DNA of 64,000 nucleotides, taken from NCBI GenBank assembly GCA_038231295.1, contig JBBRLP010000014.1, positions 1 through 64,000 of the forward strand, in the 5' to 3' direction. Below the pieces are notes generated by a model. The model made no database searches. It was not told where the DNA came from and saw only the letters and a list, made by a program, of their open reading frames with translations. Origin of the DNA: JANXLO01 sp038231295. GTDB taxonomy: Bacteria > Armatimonadota > Chthonomonadetes > Chthonomonadales > Chthonomonadaceae. Made by a program: the position numbers and the translations under genes. Positions 25,314 through 33,484 of this stretch are shown in pieces; position 1 is the stretch's first letter; each line of letters starts with the position of its first letter.

Positions 25314-26177
25314 CTACGGCTTCTTGACTTCCTCGGCCTTGACCGCTTCCTTCTCGTTGCCCTTCTCATTCGGGCCGAGCGCCTTCATGGTCATCTCGAC
25401 GCTGATTTTGCCGCCGCCCGCATCGCCTTCGGTCTTGTTGGTCATGCTGATCGGCTTGCCCGTCGCGGCGTTGACGAGGGTGGTCGCCTCCGAGTGCATT
25501 TTGGTGTCCATGTCGCCCGTCACGTCGGAGACCGTCTTGAACTTCAAGACCTTCACGCCCTTGACCATGTCTGCTGAGACCAGCGTGACCTTGCCCTTGA
25601 CTTTGGCGGAGGGAATTCCGGTTCCGAACTGCGAGGAATCGATATCCCACGAGTCTCCTACTTTGACGGCTTTGGTCGGAAACGCGACCGCAGACAGGCT
25701 GCTCATCTGTTTCATCATCTGGCCCATCTGGGAGGTGACCTGTTCGTTGCCACCTTCGGTCTTGACATCAATCTTCCCGCTCTTATCGCGGCTGGTGGTC
25801 ACTTTCGGCATCATCGTGGTGATGTCAATGTCCATGCCGTTGAAGGTGACGCCCGCGCTCTCGAACTCGGAGATGGAGACAATCGAGCCGTCGTCCTTCG
25901 CCTCTTTGGTCGTCTCTTTGACGAGCATCGTGGTAAGAATTTCGACATCCCCCCCGGCAGCCGGATTGTTCATGTTGACTTTTGAGGAGATTTTGTACCG
26001 ATCCGACTCCCCCGCCTTGTAGACTCGCTTGACGGTGTAGGCGGTGTCGTCTTTTTCATCGGCGGTACGCGCCAGAGCGGGAACGAGGCTCGTGAGAAGG
26101 CAGCCAGCGCCGAAGAGCGTCGTGAGGGCAAATGCCGCCGTAAGCTTCCGCCCGGAGCGCAGCGAATTCAAAAACAT
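25314..26177 (-). CDS. Secreted protein of unknown function
   Basis: A 287-residue exported protein with a signal peptide (LTAAFALTTLFGAGCLLTSLVPALA). The mature part is beta-rich, Lys-, Asp- and Thr-rich (MLVKETTKEAKDDGSIVSISEFESAGVTFNG; AVAFPTKAVKVGDSWDIDSS). The VGDSW segment and strand pattern resemble DUF6263-like proteins from Planctomycetes and Armatimonadota. A charged tail (EKGNEKEAVKAEEVKKP) ends it. AAAAGGAGA before the ATG fixes the start, and a terminator follows, so it is a single-gene unit. I would not assign a function. Confidence 0.75.
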   Translation of the reverse strand: MFLNSLRSGRKLTAAFALTTLFGAGCLLTSLVPALARTADEKDDTAYTVKRVYKAGESDRYKISSKVNMNNPAAGGDVEILTTMLVKETTKEAKDDGSIVSISEFESAGVTFNGMDIDITTMMPKVTTSRDKSGKIDVKTEGGNEQVTSQMGQMMKQMSSLSAVAFPTKAVKVGDSWDIDSSQFGTGIPSAKVKGKVTLVSADMVKGVKVLKFKTVSDVTGDMDTKMHSEATTLVNAATGKPISMTNKTEGDAGGGKISVEMTMKALGPNEKGNEKEAVKAEEVKKP

Positions 26178-26238
26178 GGAGTATCTCCTTTTGAGATGCG
26201 CGAACAGAGGATTGCTGTTCGCACAGGGGTCATGGGGG

Positions 26239-27513
26239 CTATCGCCCGGTAGATGAGGCTGTTAACAGTTGATGTAACGGTTTCCACTCTTCTATACGCA
26301 ACAGTGGAACAGCCCTGTTAGCATTAAGACGGTCAAAAATGCGGGTCGCTACCCCATCACAAAAGTCACGGGCAAAATAGTTCGTATCGCCCAGCAGAAC
26401 GATCTGTTTCCCGGCTTCCTGCGCGGCAGCGGTCATCTCCAAATTGCCAAGATTCCCCTTGCCGAACGGTACATCAGTGACGATAATCCACTCCGCCTCC
26501 TGCATCAGCCGTTCGCATTGCTCTCTGGAGGCAGGGCTGATGGCGGTAAAAGGATCATCCACGACTGCTTCCAGCCCCAGAGAATGAGCGGCGATCTGAT
26601 CGGAATCAAGACGATTCAAAACTCCGGTCGTTACAGGAAACCCCATGCGAGTCAGTGTGGCGAGAACCTCCGCTCCGCTGCCTCCCCCACACACAACATG
26701 AACACGGGGCAGCGAGAGCGTCGGGGCAACCGAAGACAGGGGGCGGAGGGAGAGAATGGAGAGCCGTCCCGTGATCGGATTGGAGCCTATATGCGTCTCG
26801 GCGGCGTAGGCCAGGCGGAGGTTATGGGTCGTCAGCACTTCCTGCGGGGTCCCCGCCGCGATGACCTGTCCGGCCAGCAGCAAAATGAGTCGGTCGCAGT
26901 ACTCTGCCGCCTGATTGAGATCGTGCAGCGCTGCCATCGCTCCCACATTCTGCTGGCGTGTCAGATCACGCACATGCTGCATGAGTTCCACCTGATGCGT
27001 GGGATCGAGATGCGCGGTGGGTTCGTCAAGAAGGAGAAGGGGAGTCTGCTGCACCAGAGCGCGGGCGAGCAGCACACGGCGGTGTTCGCCCCCTGAGAGA
27101 CGGGTGATCGGACGGTCTGCCAGCGGTAGCAGACCGGTCTCCGCGAGGGCCTGGCGCACCAGCGCAAAGTCGGCCTCCGTATCTCCGAAGCCGCCTTTCC
27201 GATGCGGATACCGGCCCATCAGCACCACTTCACGCACGGTAAAATCGAAACTGGCGGCCTCCTGCTGGGGAACGAAGGCCATGAGCCGGGCGATTTCGAG
27301 AGGCGACATTGAGGCGACGGAACGCTCACCAAGCCGAACCGTTCCCGTGCGGGCAGGCAGCGTGTGCGTCAAGACACGGAGCAGCGTGGACTTCCCACAC
27401 CCGTTGGGGCCGATCAGTCCGACGAACTCGCCGGAATCGAGGGAGAGAGAAACGTCGTGGAGAACGTCCGTTCGGGAGTATCCGGTAGTGAGGCTTTCGG
27501 CTTCCAGGCGCAT
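26239..27513 (-). CDS. BtuD/FepC-class ABC ATPase with extra C-terminal domain
   Basis: Residues 1-255 are a complete ATPase of the iron-complex/B12 importer class: Walker A GPNGCGKST, TVREVVLMGRYPHR, signature LSGGEHRRVLLARAL, Walker B LLLLDEPTAHLD, and the family text LHDLNQAAEYCDRLILLLAGQVIAAG. Residues about 265-424 form a second domain with a nucleotide-binding-like start (VHVVCGGGSGAEVLATLTRMG) and TDVPFGKGNLGNLE. I recognise it only as an accessory domain of long ATPases of this class. No permease or binding protein is encoded nearby, so partners must lie elsewhere. TATAAT is five bases before the ATG, implying a leaderless message. The next gene upstream binds a B12 cofactor by prediction, which favours a corrinoid link. 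Confidence 0.82.
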   Translation of the reverse strand: MRLEAESLTTGYSRTDVLHDVSLSLDSGEFVGLIGPNGCGKSTLLRVLTHTLPARTGTVRLGERSVASMSPLEIARLMAFVPQQEAASFDFTVREVVLMGRYPHRKGGFGDTEADFALVRQALAETGLLPLADRPITRLSGGEHRRVLLARALVQQTPLLLLDEPTAHLDPTHQVELMQHVRDLTRQQNVGAMAALHDLNQAAEYCDRLILLLAGQVIAAGTPQEVLTTHNLRLAYAAETHIGSNPITGRLSILSLRPLSSVAPTLSLPRVHVVCGGGSGAEVLATLTRMGFPVTTGVLNRLDSDQIAAHSLGLEAVVDDPFTAISPASREQCERLMQEAEWIIVTDVPFGKGNLGNLEMTAAAQEAGKQIVLLGDTNYFARDFCDGVATRIFDRLNANRAVPLLRIEEWKPLHQLLTASSTGR

Positions 27514-27576
27514 GTCTCATTATACCCTGCGGTCGTGCGGCAGAAACAGGCAGAGAAGGCGGTCACCCAAAGTGGT

Positions 27577-27618
27577 GGGCGGAGCAACATCCCCCCAGAG
27601 TTGCTCCGCCCGTTTTTT
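27577..27618 (+). terminator. Orphan intrinsic terminator
   Basis: Perfect arms 27577-27588 and 27600-27611 (12 bp) around an 11-base loop, then G and six T on the plus strand. It would stop antisense or small-RNA transcription running out of the ABC gene; no plus-strand gene precedes it for 5 kb. Confidence 0.7.
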
Positions 27619-27910
27619 CCTTCGAGACGGCGGTGGTTTCCCAATGCTTCCGCAGTGTCTTTCCGGATCGGCTACCCCCACGCCCCCCGCGTTGAAGTAG
27701 CACGGCTTTGAAATTGTGTTGCGAGGGAAGATTTTCCACTCTCACTATTATAGACGACTCTCACCGCGATTATGTTCACACTAGACAAAACTTTTTTTCG
27801 TTACCTGCGCGGCGCGTCTGTTCCCGCTTACAAAGGCGTTCTAACCGTAATATAAGGTGAAAATTCTCGATTGCAGCCTGAAAAACAGCCTTTGTCGTTC
27901 TCACTTTTCT

Positions 27911-27939
27911 ATTATAGCATTGTCAGCCAAATTTGACAA
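27911..27939 (-). promoter_or_regulatory. Strong promoter upstream of the ABC ATPase
   Basis: TTGTCA (27939-27934), 17 bases, TATAAT (27916-27911). It lies 20 bp after the stop of the B12-regulator gene and would give a 390-nt leader for the ABC gene, or a separate RNA. A TTGACA on the plus strand overlaps the same bases. Confidence 0.65.
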
Positions 27940-27958
27940 GGGTTCAGGGAAAGTTTTT

Positions 27959-28999
27959 TTAGCGTGGGGGAAGCGGGTACAGTTCGCGGACGTTGTAAAG
28001 GAAATCGGACAGCGAGTGGGCGGAGAAATCTACCGGCAGATTCTCCAGTATCTTCGGCTCTTGATTCAGATAGTAGCCGCCAGCGACCAGTTTGAATTTC
28101 AGATCCGTCCGCAACTGACGAGCGGTGTGCAGTTGCGAGAGGAGCTGCTTCATTTCGGGAAATTGCTCTTTCAGCCCGCAGGCTGCGACCACGAGATCGG
28201 GGTTGATATCCATAGCCATCGCGACAAAACTCTCCGTCGGCACATTCGCGCCGAGAAAGCGAGTCTCCCACCCCAGGCTTCGCAGCCCATCGGAGAGCAT
28301 TCGCAGTCCCAGCGTATGCCAGTTCCCCACGACGCCGCCGAGCAGGGCCAGATAGGGCAGCCGTGCGACCGGCTGATAGAAGGGCGCAACTCGACTCATC
28401 ACGCGCTCGGTGATCTCGGAGGCGAGATGCTCGTGGGCTTCGTCTGTTCGCCCCGCCACATAGTATTCGCCGATCTTGTTGAGCGCCCATTGCATGATCT
28501 CTTCATAGATCGTCTCCATACGAACGCGCTGTGAGAGAATTCCGTTCATCAACGCATTGGCGCGATCCTCCTGACCGGCCAGAATACAGTCGAAGAAGGC
28601 TTCGCGCCAGGCAACGATCGGCAGTTCCTCACCATCGCCGAGAGCGGTTCCGGCAGAGTGCGGCCTCTCCGCATGGACGGCATCGGGTTTGAGAGCGACG
28701 GCCAGGCTGCCAGAAACTTCCGCCGCCGCGTCAATCTGTTGATGCATCTGGAGCAGAAGGTCAGCAACAGGGAGAGCAATGGTGTAAAATACATTACGCC
28801 CAACACGTTCGGCGCGGACAATTCCCTGCTCCCGCATTCGGGCCAGGTGATTGGAGACGTTCGGCTGCTTCAACTGTGTCGCTTCGACAAGATCGCTGAC
28901 TGTCTTCTGTCCATAGCGAAGATACTCCAGAATGGCTCGGCGCGAGGGTTCTGCGAGGGCCTGCGCCACGGCATCTGGATCACTGGATGTTCTCATCAT
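27959..28999 (-). CDS. ArsR-type regulator fused to a B12-binding module
   Basis: A 346-residue protein. Residues 8-85 are an ArsR winged helix (AQALAEPSRRAILEYLRYGQKTVSDLVEATQLKQPNVSNHLARMREQGIV). Residues about 125-205 match the helical cap and 212-340 the Rossmann cobalamin-binding domain of CarH/LitR photoreceptors. E190-H191 match the CarH cap pair, H228 in NWHTLGLRM is the predicted lower ligand (DxHxxG with Asp replaced by Asn), and LVAGGY is the later phosphate-binding loop. CarH itself has a MerR-type DNA-binding domain. At the positions of CarH W131 and H132 this protein has Y180 and V181, so light chemistry like that of CarH may be altered. The neighbours are an ABC ATPase of the B12 class and a divergent nuclease gene. 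GGAG precedes tandem ATGs. Confidence 0.85.
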   Translation of the reverse strand: MMRTSSDPDAVAQALAEPSRRAILEYLRYGQKTVSDLVEATQLKQPNVSNHLARMREQGIVRAERVGRNVFYTIALPVADLLLQMHQQIDAAAEVSGSLAVALKPDAVHAERPHSAGTALGDGEELPIVAWREAFFDCILAGQEDRANALMNGILSQRVRMETIYEEIMQWALNKIGEYYVAGRTDEAHEHLASEITERVMSRVAPFYQPVARLPYLALLGGVVGNWHTLGLRMLSDGLRSLGWETRFLGANVPTESFVAMAMDINPDLVVAACGLKEQFPEMKQLLSQLHTARQLRTDLKFKLVAGGYYLNQEPKILENLPVDFSAHSLSDFLYNVRELYPLPPR

Positions 29000-29154
29000 A
29001 AAATCTCCAATCTAAAATTTCGCCGCTCCTGCGGGAGAAATGGAACAAGGCTTTACAAATTCACGCCTCCAGTTCCAATCAAACATATCAATTCTTAGTG
29101 ATAGGATAGAAATCCTGCTTTTGTACCCGTAAATCTCGTTCTGGAGGTTACCCT

Positions 29155-30555
29155 ATGCCACAAACGACCGAACTGAAGCAGGAAGTAAGGCTGGAAGGCT
29201 GGGAAAGGCGACAACTCTGTACAGAGATCGGTCATCTTGCCCTGATGCTCGCTCTGTCTCTGCGCGATCCGGAAGATCAGGTAATGACGGCTTCCCTGTC
29301 CGAGCAGACAGAGCCTTCTTCGCCACTGAAGCGCTTAACTCTGCTGGAAACTCTCTGGCCGAACCTTGAATCCACGCTGCGGGTGCTCTGTGCAGCCCCG
29401 GACCGCCGCCTTACCTCGGACATTTTTCAGGTGCCTTTAACCCGGTCGCATGGCTCCCCTACCACTCTGCAAAGCATCGCGCATCGGCCCACCGACCAAC
29501 GGACCTGGCTGACCCTGCACTCTCCTGAAGCGGCAGACGCGGCAGCGACCGTGTGGGAGAGTCGCCCTGCTTCGACCACAGATACAGCCGCCAACCGCCT
29601 TGTCGCCGCGTTTCTGAACGATTTCACACAGGAGACGTGTGCATTGAGTCGGCTCGCTCAGTTTTGGGAAGAGACAGATGCTGCGAACAGGGCGGATGAT
29701 CTCACTCGCAAAGCAAACCACTGGCGAGCGAAAGAACCCTTTGTCTCATGCAGTCTGTCCGCCGCCTCAACACGGCAAATTTCTGAACGCGCAAAACTGC
29801 TTCGGTGTTCGCCTCCCTACCGCAAACTCTCTTCCCTGCTGCAAAGTTACGAATCAGGACTGCGGCTGGACTGGACTCACAGCGATCTGCTGCGCCTTCC
29901 ACTCGTTGAGGAATGGTATCTTTACGAAATCTGGTGCTTTTTGCGTGTCGGGAGGGCGCTCTGTACGTGTGGCTGGCGTCCTGTTCAGTCGGACATTTTT
30001 ACCCTGGCAGGAGACAAACTGCGTCTGGGGCTTGTGCATGGCAGGCAATCCCGACTGCGCTTCCATCGCACGTCTGTTGCAGAGCAGAGGGAATCGGAGG
30101 AGACGCTGGAACTGTTCTATCAGCCGCTCTTCCCCAGCGCGAATCGCCGGACGGATGGCACTCTCGCAGGCATTCGTTCGCGTTCCCACTCCATGCAGCC
30201 CGACATCGCTTTGCATCGAAACGGTCGGCTCTGGCTTCTCGATCCCAAGTTCCGCGCCTATGCCTTGCCGGGGGAGGAGCAGGACGACATCAACAAAATG
30301 CACACCTATCGGGATGCGATCATTACGCTCGATGCCGACGGACAGCCCATCCAACCCGTCTGCGCCGCCTGGTGTCTGTTTCCCGGTACAGCGGAGGAGG
30401 CGCACCCAGCGGCCTTCCCGGTGCGGGCCTATCCTACTGCGACTGCCGAAAGCCCGCTGGGGACAGCAGGGGTCGGCGCGGTGCGACTGCGGCCCGGCGG
30501 CGAAGACACAGAACTGCGAAGACTTCTCACGGCCTGGCTGCAAGTTGCCCCGTAA
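29155..30555 (+). CDS. DUF2357-type PD-(D/E)XK nuclease, solitary
   Basis: A 466-residue protein whose second half carries a PD-(D/E)XK core: MQPDIALHRNG (P349-D350 region), LWLLDPKFRAY (D363-x-K365) and the helix DDINKMHTYRDAII. This layout matches DUF2357/PDDEXK_7 proteins, the McrC-like nucleases that normally pair with an McrB-type AAA+ GTPase or other restriction partner. The N-terminal half is helical and has EEWYLYEIWCFL, typical for the group. No ATPase partner is present on either side. TGGAGG before the ATG supports the start. Its stop is one base from the stop of the next, convergent gene. Defence against modified DNA is the family expectation; alone it could be a remnant or act with a distant partner. 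Confidence 0.72.
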   Translation: MPQTTELKQEVRLEGWERRQLCTEIGHLALMLALSLRDPEDQVMTASLSEQTEPSSPLKRLTLLETLWPNLESTLRVLCAAPDRRLTSDIFQVPLTRSHGSPTTLQSIAHRPTDQRTWLTLHSPEAADAAATVWESRPASTTDTAANRLVAAFLNDFTQETCALSRLAQFWEETDAANRADDLTRKANHWRAKEPFVSCSLSAASTRQISERAKLLRCSPPYRKLSSLLQSYESGLRLDWTHSDLLRLPLVEEWYLYEIWCFLRVGRALCTCGWRPVQSDIFTLAGDKLRLGLVHGRQSRLRFHRTSVAEQRESEETLELFYQPLFPSANRRTDGTLAGIRSRSHSMQPDIALHRNGRLWLLDPKFRAYALPGEEQDDINKMHTYRDAIITLDADGQPIQPVCAAWCLFPGTAEEAHPAAFPVRAYPTATAESPLGTAGVGAVRLRPGGEDTELRRLLTAWLQVAP

Positions 30556-30556
30556 G

Positions 30557-31645
30557 TCAGCGCGTTCGGCGTCCCGGCCAGGTCTCCGTGCGAGACCAGA
30601 AGGCGTCCTGACGTCCTCCGTAAAAGCCGTTCAGCGCGGTATCCATCACCAGCGCCGTCCGCGCAGCCGTAACGCCGCTACTCGGGCAAAGTCCTTTTCC
30701 GTTCAGTTGATCCACGATGGTCTGAATGAGCGGCTGCTGGATATGTGCCGGGTTTGGTAGATCGAAGGCCTCGTTCTCCAAGTCTGCCGAAGCGGACGAG
30801 TTCTGGCCCTGTCCTGGAAAGTGGGTCGTGGGCGCACCGGGGCGGGCGCGAAGCTGGACAGGTTCGTTGCCGAAGGTCGAGAGACTGACTCGCCCCTCGG
30901 TTCCGATGATTTCGATGATGTCCTCATTGACACCGCTGACGAAGTTCCAGACCGCCGTGCCGAACGCTCCCGCAGGCGTCCGAAACTGAAGCATTATGGA
31001 GTCCTCCACAGCGTATGGCCCGGCGAGGTTCGCCGCCGTCCCGCTGACTTCGCCTAACGGCCCAACGATAAAATCCAGGATGTCGAGCGTATGGCAGCCC
31101 AGATCGAGGAAAAGTCCGCCGCCTGCCTCTTCCGCCTGTAAACGCCAAGGCAGGTTCTCCGGGACGGTGCGCCGATGGGAGCCGCTCGCGAACCGATAGC
31201 TGACGCCCGTTATCTGTCCCAGCCGACCACTCTCCACCAGTTCTTTTGCCTTCAGAAAACGCGGCAGCGCCCGCCGATAGAACGCGACAAAAAGCGGCAG
31301 TTTCGCCGCTGCAAACGCCGCGATCATCTGCTCACACTCGGCATGGCTACGGGCCATCGGCTTCTCGACATAACAGGGCTTGCCCGCCGCGCAGACGGCT
31401 AGCGCGTACTCCAGGTGGGAGCCGGGTGGCGTGGCGATATAGACCGCATCCACGTCGGGATTCTCAATGACGGCTTTTGCGCTGTCAGACCAGAATGCGA
31501 CGTTATGGCGGCGGGCGTAGTCTTCGGCCTTTGCTCCGTCCCGACGCATGACGGCGACGAGATCACTGCCCTCCACCAGCCGAAACCCTGGCCCGCTCTT
31601 CACTTCCGCCACGTCCCCACAGCCGATAATCCCCCAGCGAATCAT
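30557..31645 (-). CDS. Gfo/Idh/MocA-family oxidoreductase
   Basis: A 362-residue NAD(P)-dependent dehydrogenase. The N-terminal Rossmann fold starts IRWGIIGCGDVAE, and the family motif is VEKPMARSHAE (catalytic EKP Lys). The C-terminal alpha/beta domain has GGGLFLDLGCHTLDIL with the conserved Asp/His pair. Such enzymes oxidise or reduce sugars, inositols or sugar amines. It lies 10 bp after the second permease of a sugar importer on the same strand, so it probably processes the imported sugar. The unusual tail WSRTETWPGRRTR is of no known role. Confidence 0.9.
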   Translation of the reverse strand: MIRWGIIGCGDVAEVKSGPGFRLVEGSDLVAVMRRDGAKAEDYARRHNVAFWSDSAKAVIENPDVDAVYIATPPGSHLEYALAVCAAGKPCYVEKPMARSHAECEQMIAAFAAAKLPLFVAFYRRALPRFLKAKELVESGRLGQITGVSYRFASGSHRRTVPENLPWRLQAEEAGGGLFLDLGCHTLDILDFIVGPLGEVSGTAANLAGPYAVEDSIMLQFRTPAGAFGTAVWNFVSGVNEDIIEIIGTEGRVSLSTFGNEPVQLRARPGAPTTHFPGQGQNSSASADLENEAFDLPNPAHIQQPLIQTIVDQLNGKGLCPSSGVTAARTALVMDTALNGFYGGRQDAFWSRTETWPGRRTR

Positions 31646-31655
31646 GTCTCTCTCC

Positions 31656-32540
31656 TCAGCCTTTTAGCCCGGTGACGGCGATGCCCTGAATAAACTGCTT
31701 CTGCGCGAAGAAAAACAGCAGAATGATCGGCAGCATGACCATCGCCGACGCCGCCATCAGCAGGTTCCAGGGCGTCCCGCCATGCTGGCTCTGGTATGCC
31801 TGGAGGCCAAGACCGAGCGTAAAGGTCTTCTGGTCAACCAGATAGATCATCGGGCCGAGGAAGTCGTTCCAGGTTCCCATGAACGAGAAGAGCGCGACGA
31901 CGGCAAGGGCGGGTTTCGACAGCGGCAGAATGACCTGCCGGAATATCTGCCACTCCGAACAGCCGTCCAACCGCGCCGCCTCCGATAGTTCAAAGGGGAT
32001 GGTGCGGAAGAACTGGCGCAGGAGGAAGATATTGAACGCGCTACCGAACCACGCCGGAACCCAGAGCGGACGAAACGTTCCTACCCAGCCGAAATTCTTA
32101 AAGAGGGCGTAGATGGGAACCATCAGCACCGGGAACGGGATCATCATCGTCGCGAGCGTGATGCTGAACGCCAGTTCGCGCCCCGGCCAGCGCAGACGCG
32201 CAAAGGCGTAGGCGACCACTGCGTTCGAGCAGACCGTTCCCGCCACGACCAGCGCACAGACCAGCAGCGTGTTGCGCCCGTAAACAAGAAACGGAATATA
32301 GCCCAGTTTGTCCGAGTGATAGACAAAGGCGTCGTAGTAGTTGTGCAGCAGAATCTTCGACGGTATCCAGACGATATTGGTACTCATCGTCTCTTCCAGC
32401 GGCTTGACGGACGTGAGCAGCATCCAGATGAGCGGGAAGGTGAAGACGAACGACAGCAGCGCCAGCGCTATATGCAGTACCAGCGGATTCTTCTGACGGT
32501 TGGGGTCTTGGTGTTTCGATTTCAGAGCGGCAGCAGCCAT
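31656..32540 (-). CDS. Sugar ABC transporter permease (MalG-like)
   Basis: A 294-residue CUT1-type inner-membrane permease with six predicted helices and the EAA loop EAARLDGCSEWQIFRQVILPLSKPAL, which docks to the ATPase. The N-terminus starts at 32540 after GGAGG; a longer frame upstream overlaps the partner permease and is rejected. With the MalF-like protein it forms the translocation pore. As common in CUT1 systems, no ATPase gene is present; a shared MsmX-type ATPase elsewhere is expected. Confidence 0.92.
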   Translation of the reverse strand: MAAAALKSKHQDPNRQKNPLVLHIALALLSFVFTFPLIWMLLTSVKPLEETMSTNIVWIPSKILLHNYYDAFVYHSDKLGYIPFLVYGRNTLLVCALVVAGTVCSNAVVAYAFARLRWPGRELAFSITLATMMIPFPVLMVPIYALFKNFGWVGTFRPLWVPAWFGSAFNIFLLRQFFRTIPFELSEAARLDGCSEWQIFRQVILPLSKPALAVVALFSFMGTWNDFLGPMIYLVDQKTFTLGLGLQAYQSQHGGTPWNLLMAASAMVMLPIILLFFFAQKQFIQGIAVTGLKG

Positions 32541-32551
32541 CGTAGTTCTCT

Positions 32552-33484
32552 CTAGCCTCCCGAGTAGTGGACGCGCTTCTCGGAGACTTTCAGGGCGGTG
32601 AAGGTGAGCGCCAGGATAATCAGGAACATGATCCAGCCCATCGCGCAGGCGTAGCCCATTTTCAGGTAGACGAACGCATTGTCGTACAGGTACATCGTGT
32701 AGAAATAGGTCGAGCGGGCGGGAGTGCCTCCGGGGAACATGATATAGGGCAGCGTGAAGACCTGGAGCGTACCGATGATACCCATAATCATATTGAAGAG
32801 AATAACGGGGGAGAGCATCGGCAGGGTGACGTGGCGCGTCTTCGCCCACCAGCCCGCGCCATCGAGTTCCGCCGCCTCATACAGCGCCTGCGGCACATCC
32901 TGCAAGCCCGCAAGATAGATGACCATCGAGTTGCCAGCACCCCAGATTCCGAGAATGACCAGCGCAGGCTTCGACCAGGTGGGGTCGCTCATCCAGCCCG
33001 GCGGCTCTATATGGTGCAGCGGGACGTGGAAGACAAGATGCAGAAACTTGGGAAAGGCGTTGAGCAACGGGTCCAGCACGGCATTCAAGACGCCGTGCTG
33101 CCCGTTGAAGACCCACAGACCCAGCATGGCAAGCGATGCGCCGGGAACGAGCGAAGGCACATAGAAGAGCGTCCGGTAGATCGTCATGCCCTTGATCTTC
33201 GCGTTGAGCATCAGCGCGAGCGATATAGCAACAAACATCCCCATCGGCAGCGCCAGCGCCGCAAACAGCCCCGTGTTCTTAAGGGTGATCCAGAAGACTT
33301 CGTCATGAAACAGGTCGCGATAGTTCTCCGTCCCGACCCAGACGGGCGGATGCAGGACAGAATAGTCGCAAAAACTGTAGTAGAGCGAAGCCATCAGCGG
33401 ATAGAGCAGAAAGAGACAGAACCCGATGAGCCAGGGCGAAGCGAAGAGGAGCGCGGTCACGGTCTCCCGGTGACGATTTTTCAC
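32552..33484 (-). CDS. Sugar ABC transporter permease (MalF-like)
   Basis: A 310-residue CUT1 permease with an N-terminal helix (ALLFASPWLIGFCLFLLYPLMASLYYSF), five further helices and the EAA loop EAAELDGAGWWAKTRHVTLPMLSPV. A periplasmic insertion of about 45 residues (VLDPLLNAFPKFLHLVFHVPLHHIEPPGW) lies between helices, as in several CUT1 members. The GTG start overlaps the TGA of the solute-binding protein (GTGA), showing translational coupling, and the next permease starts 11 bp after its stop. Confidence 0.92.
   Translation of the reverse strand: MKNRHRETVTALLFASPWLIGFCLFLLYPLMASLYYSFCDYSVLHPPVWVGTENYRDLFHDEVFWITLKNTGLFAALALPMGMFVAISLALMLNAKIKGMTIYRTLFYVPSLVPGASLAMLGLWVFNGQHGVLNAVLDPLLNAFPKFLHLVFHVPLHHIEPPGWMSDPTWSKPALVILGIWGAGNSMVIYLAGLQDVPQALYEAAELDGAGWWAKTRHVTLPMLSPVILFNMIMGIIGTLQVFTLPYIMFPGGTPARSTYFYTMYLYDNAFVYLKMGYACAMGWIMFLIILALTFTALKVSEKRVHYSGG

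Larger units (their letters stand above)
27514..27958. other. 445-bp gap with promoters, hairpins and an orphan terminator
   Basis: No gene is convincing here. Minus-strand signals: a strong promoter TTGTCA-17-TATAAT (27939-27911); a second TATAAT at 27752-27747; a third at 27524-27519 next to the ABC start. Between them, ACAAAGGC and GCCTTTGT (near 27892 and 27831) can close a branched structure. On the minus strand CACTG, a short hairpin and TGGGAA (27655-27635) recall one arm of a cobalamin riboswitch, but the rest does not fit. On the plus strand a perfect 12-bp stem and TTTTTT (27577-27618) form an intrinsic terminator with no plus-strand gene before it. Confidence 0.5.

Noticed and set aside
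27635..27740. Firm call of a cobalamin riboswitch
   Set aside because: Only one hairpin arm resembles the consensus; the B12-box and the central core are not recognisable by eye. Kept as a low-weight finding for a covariance-model search.
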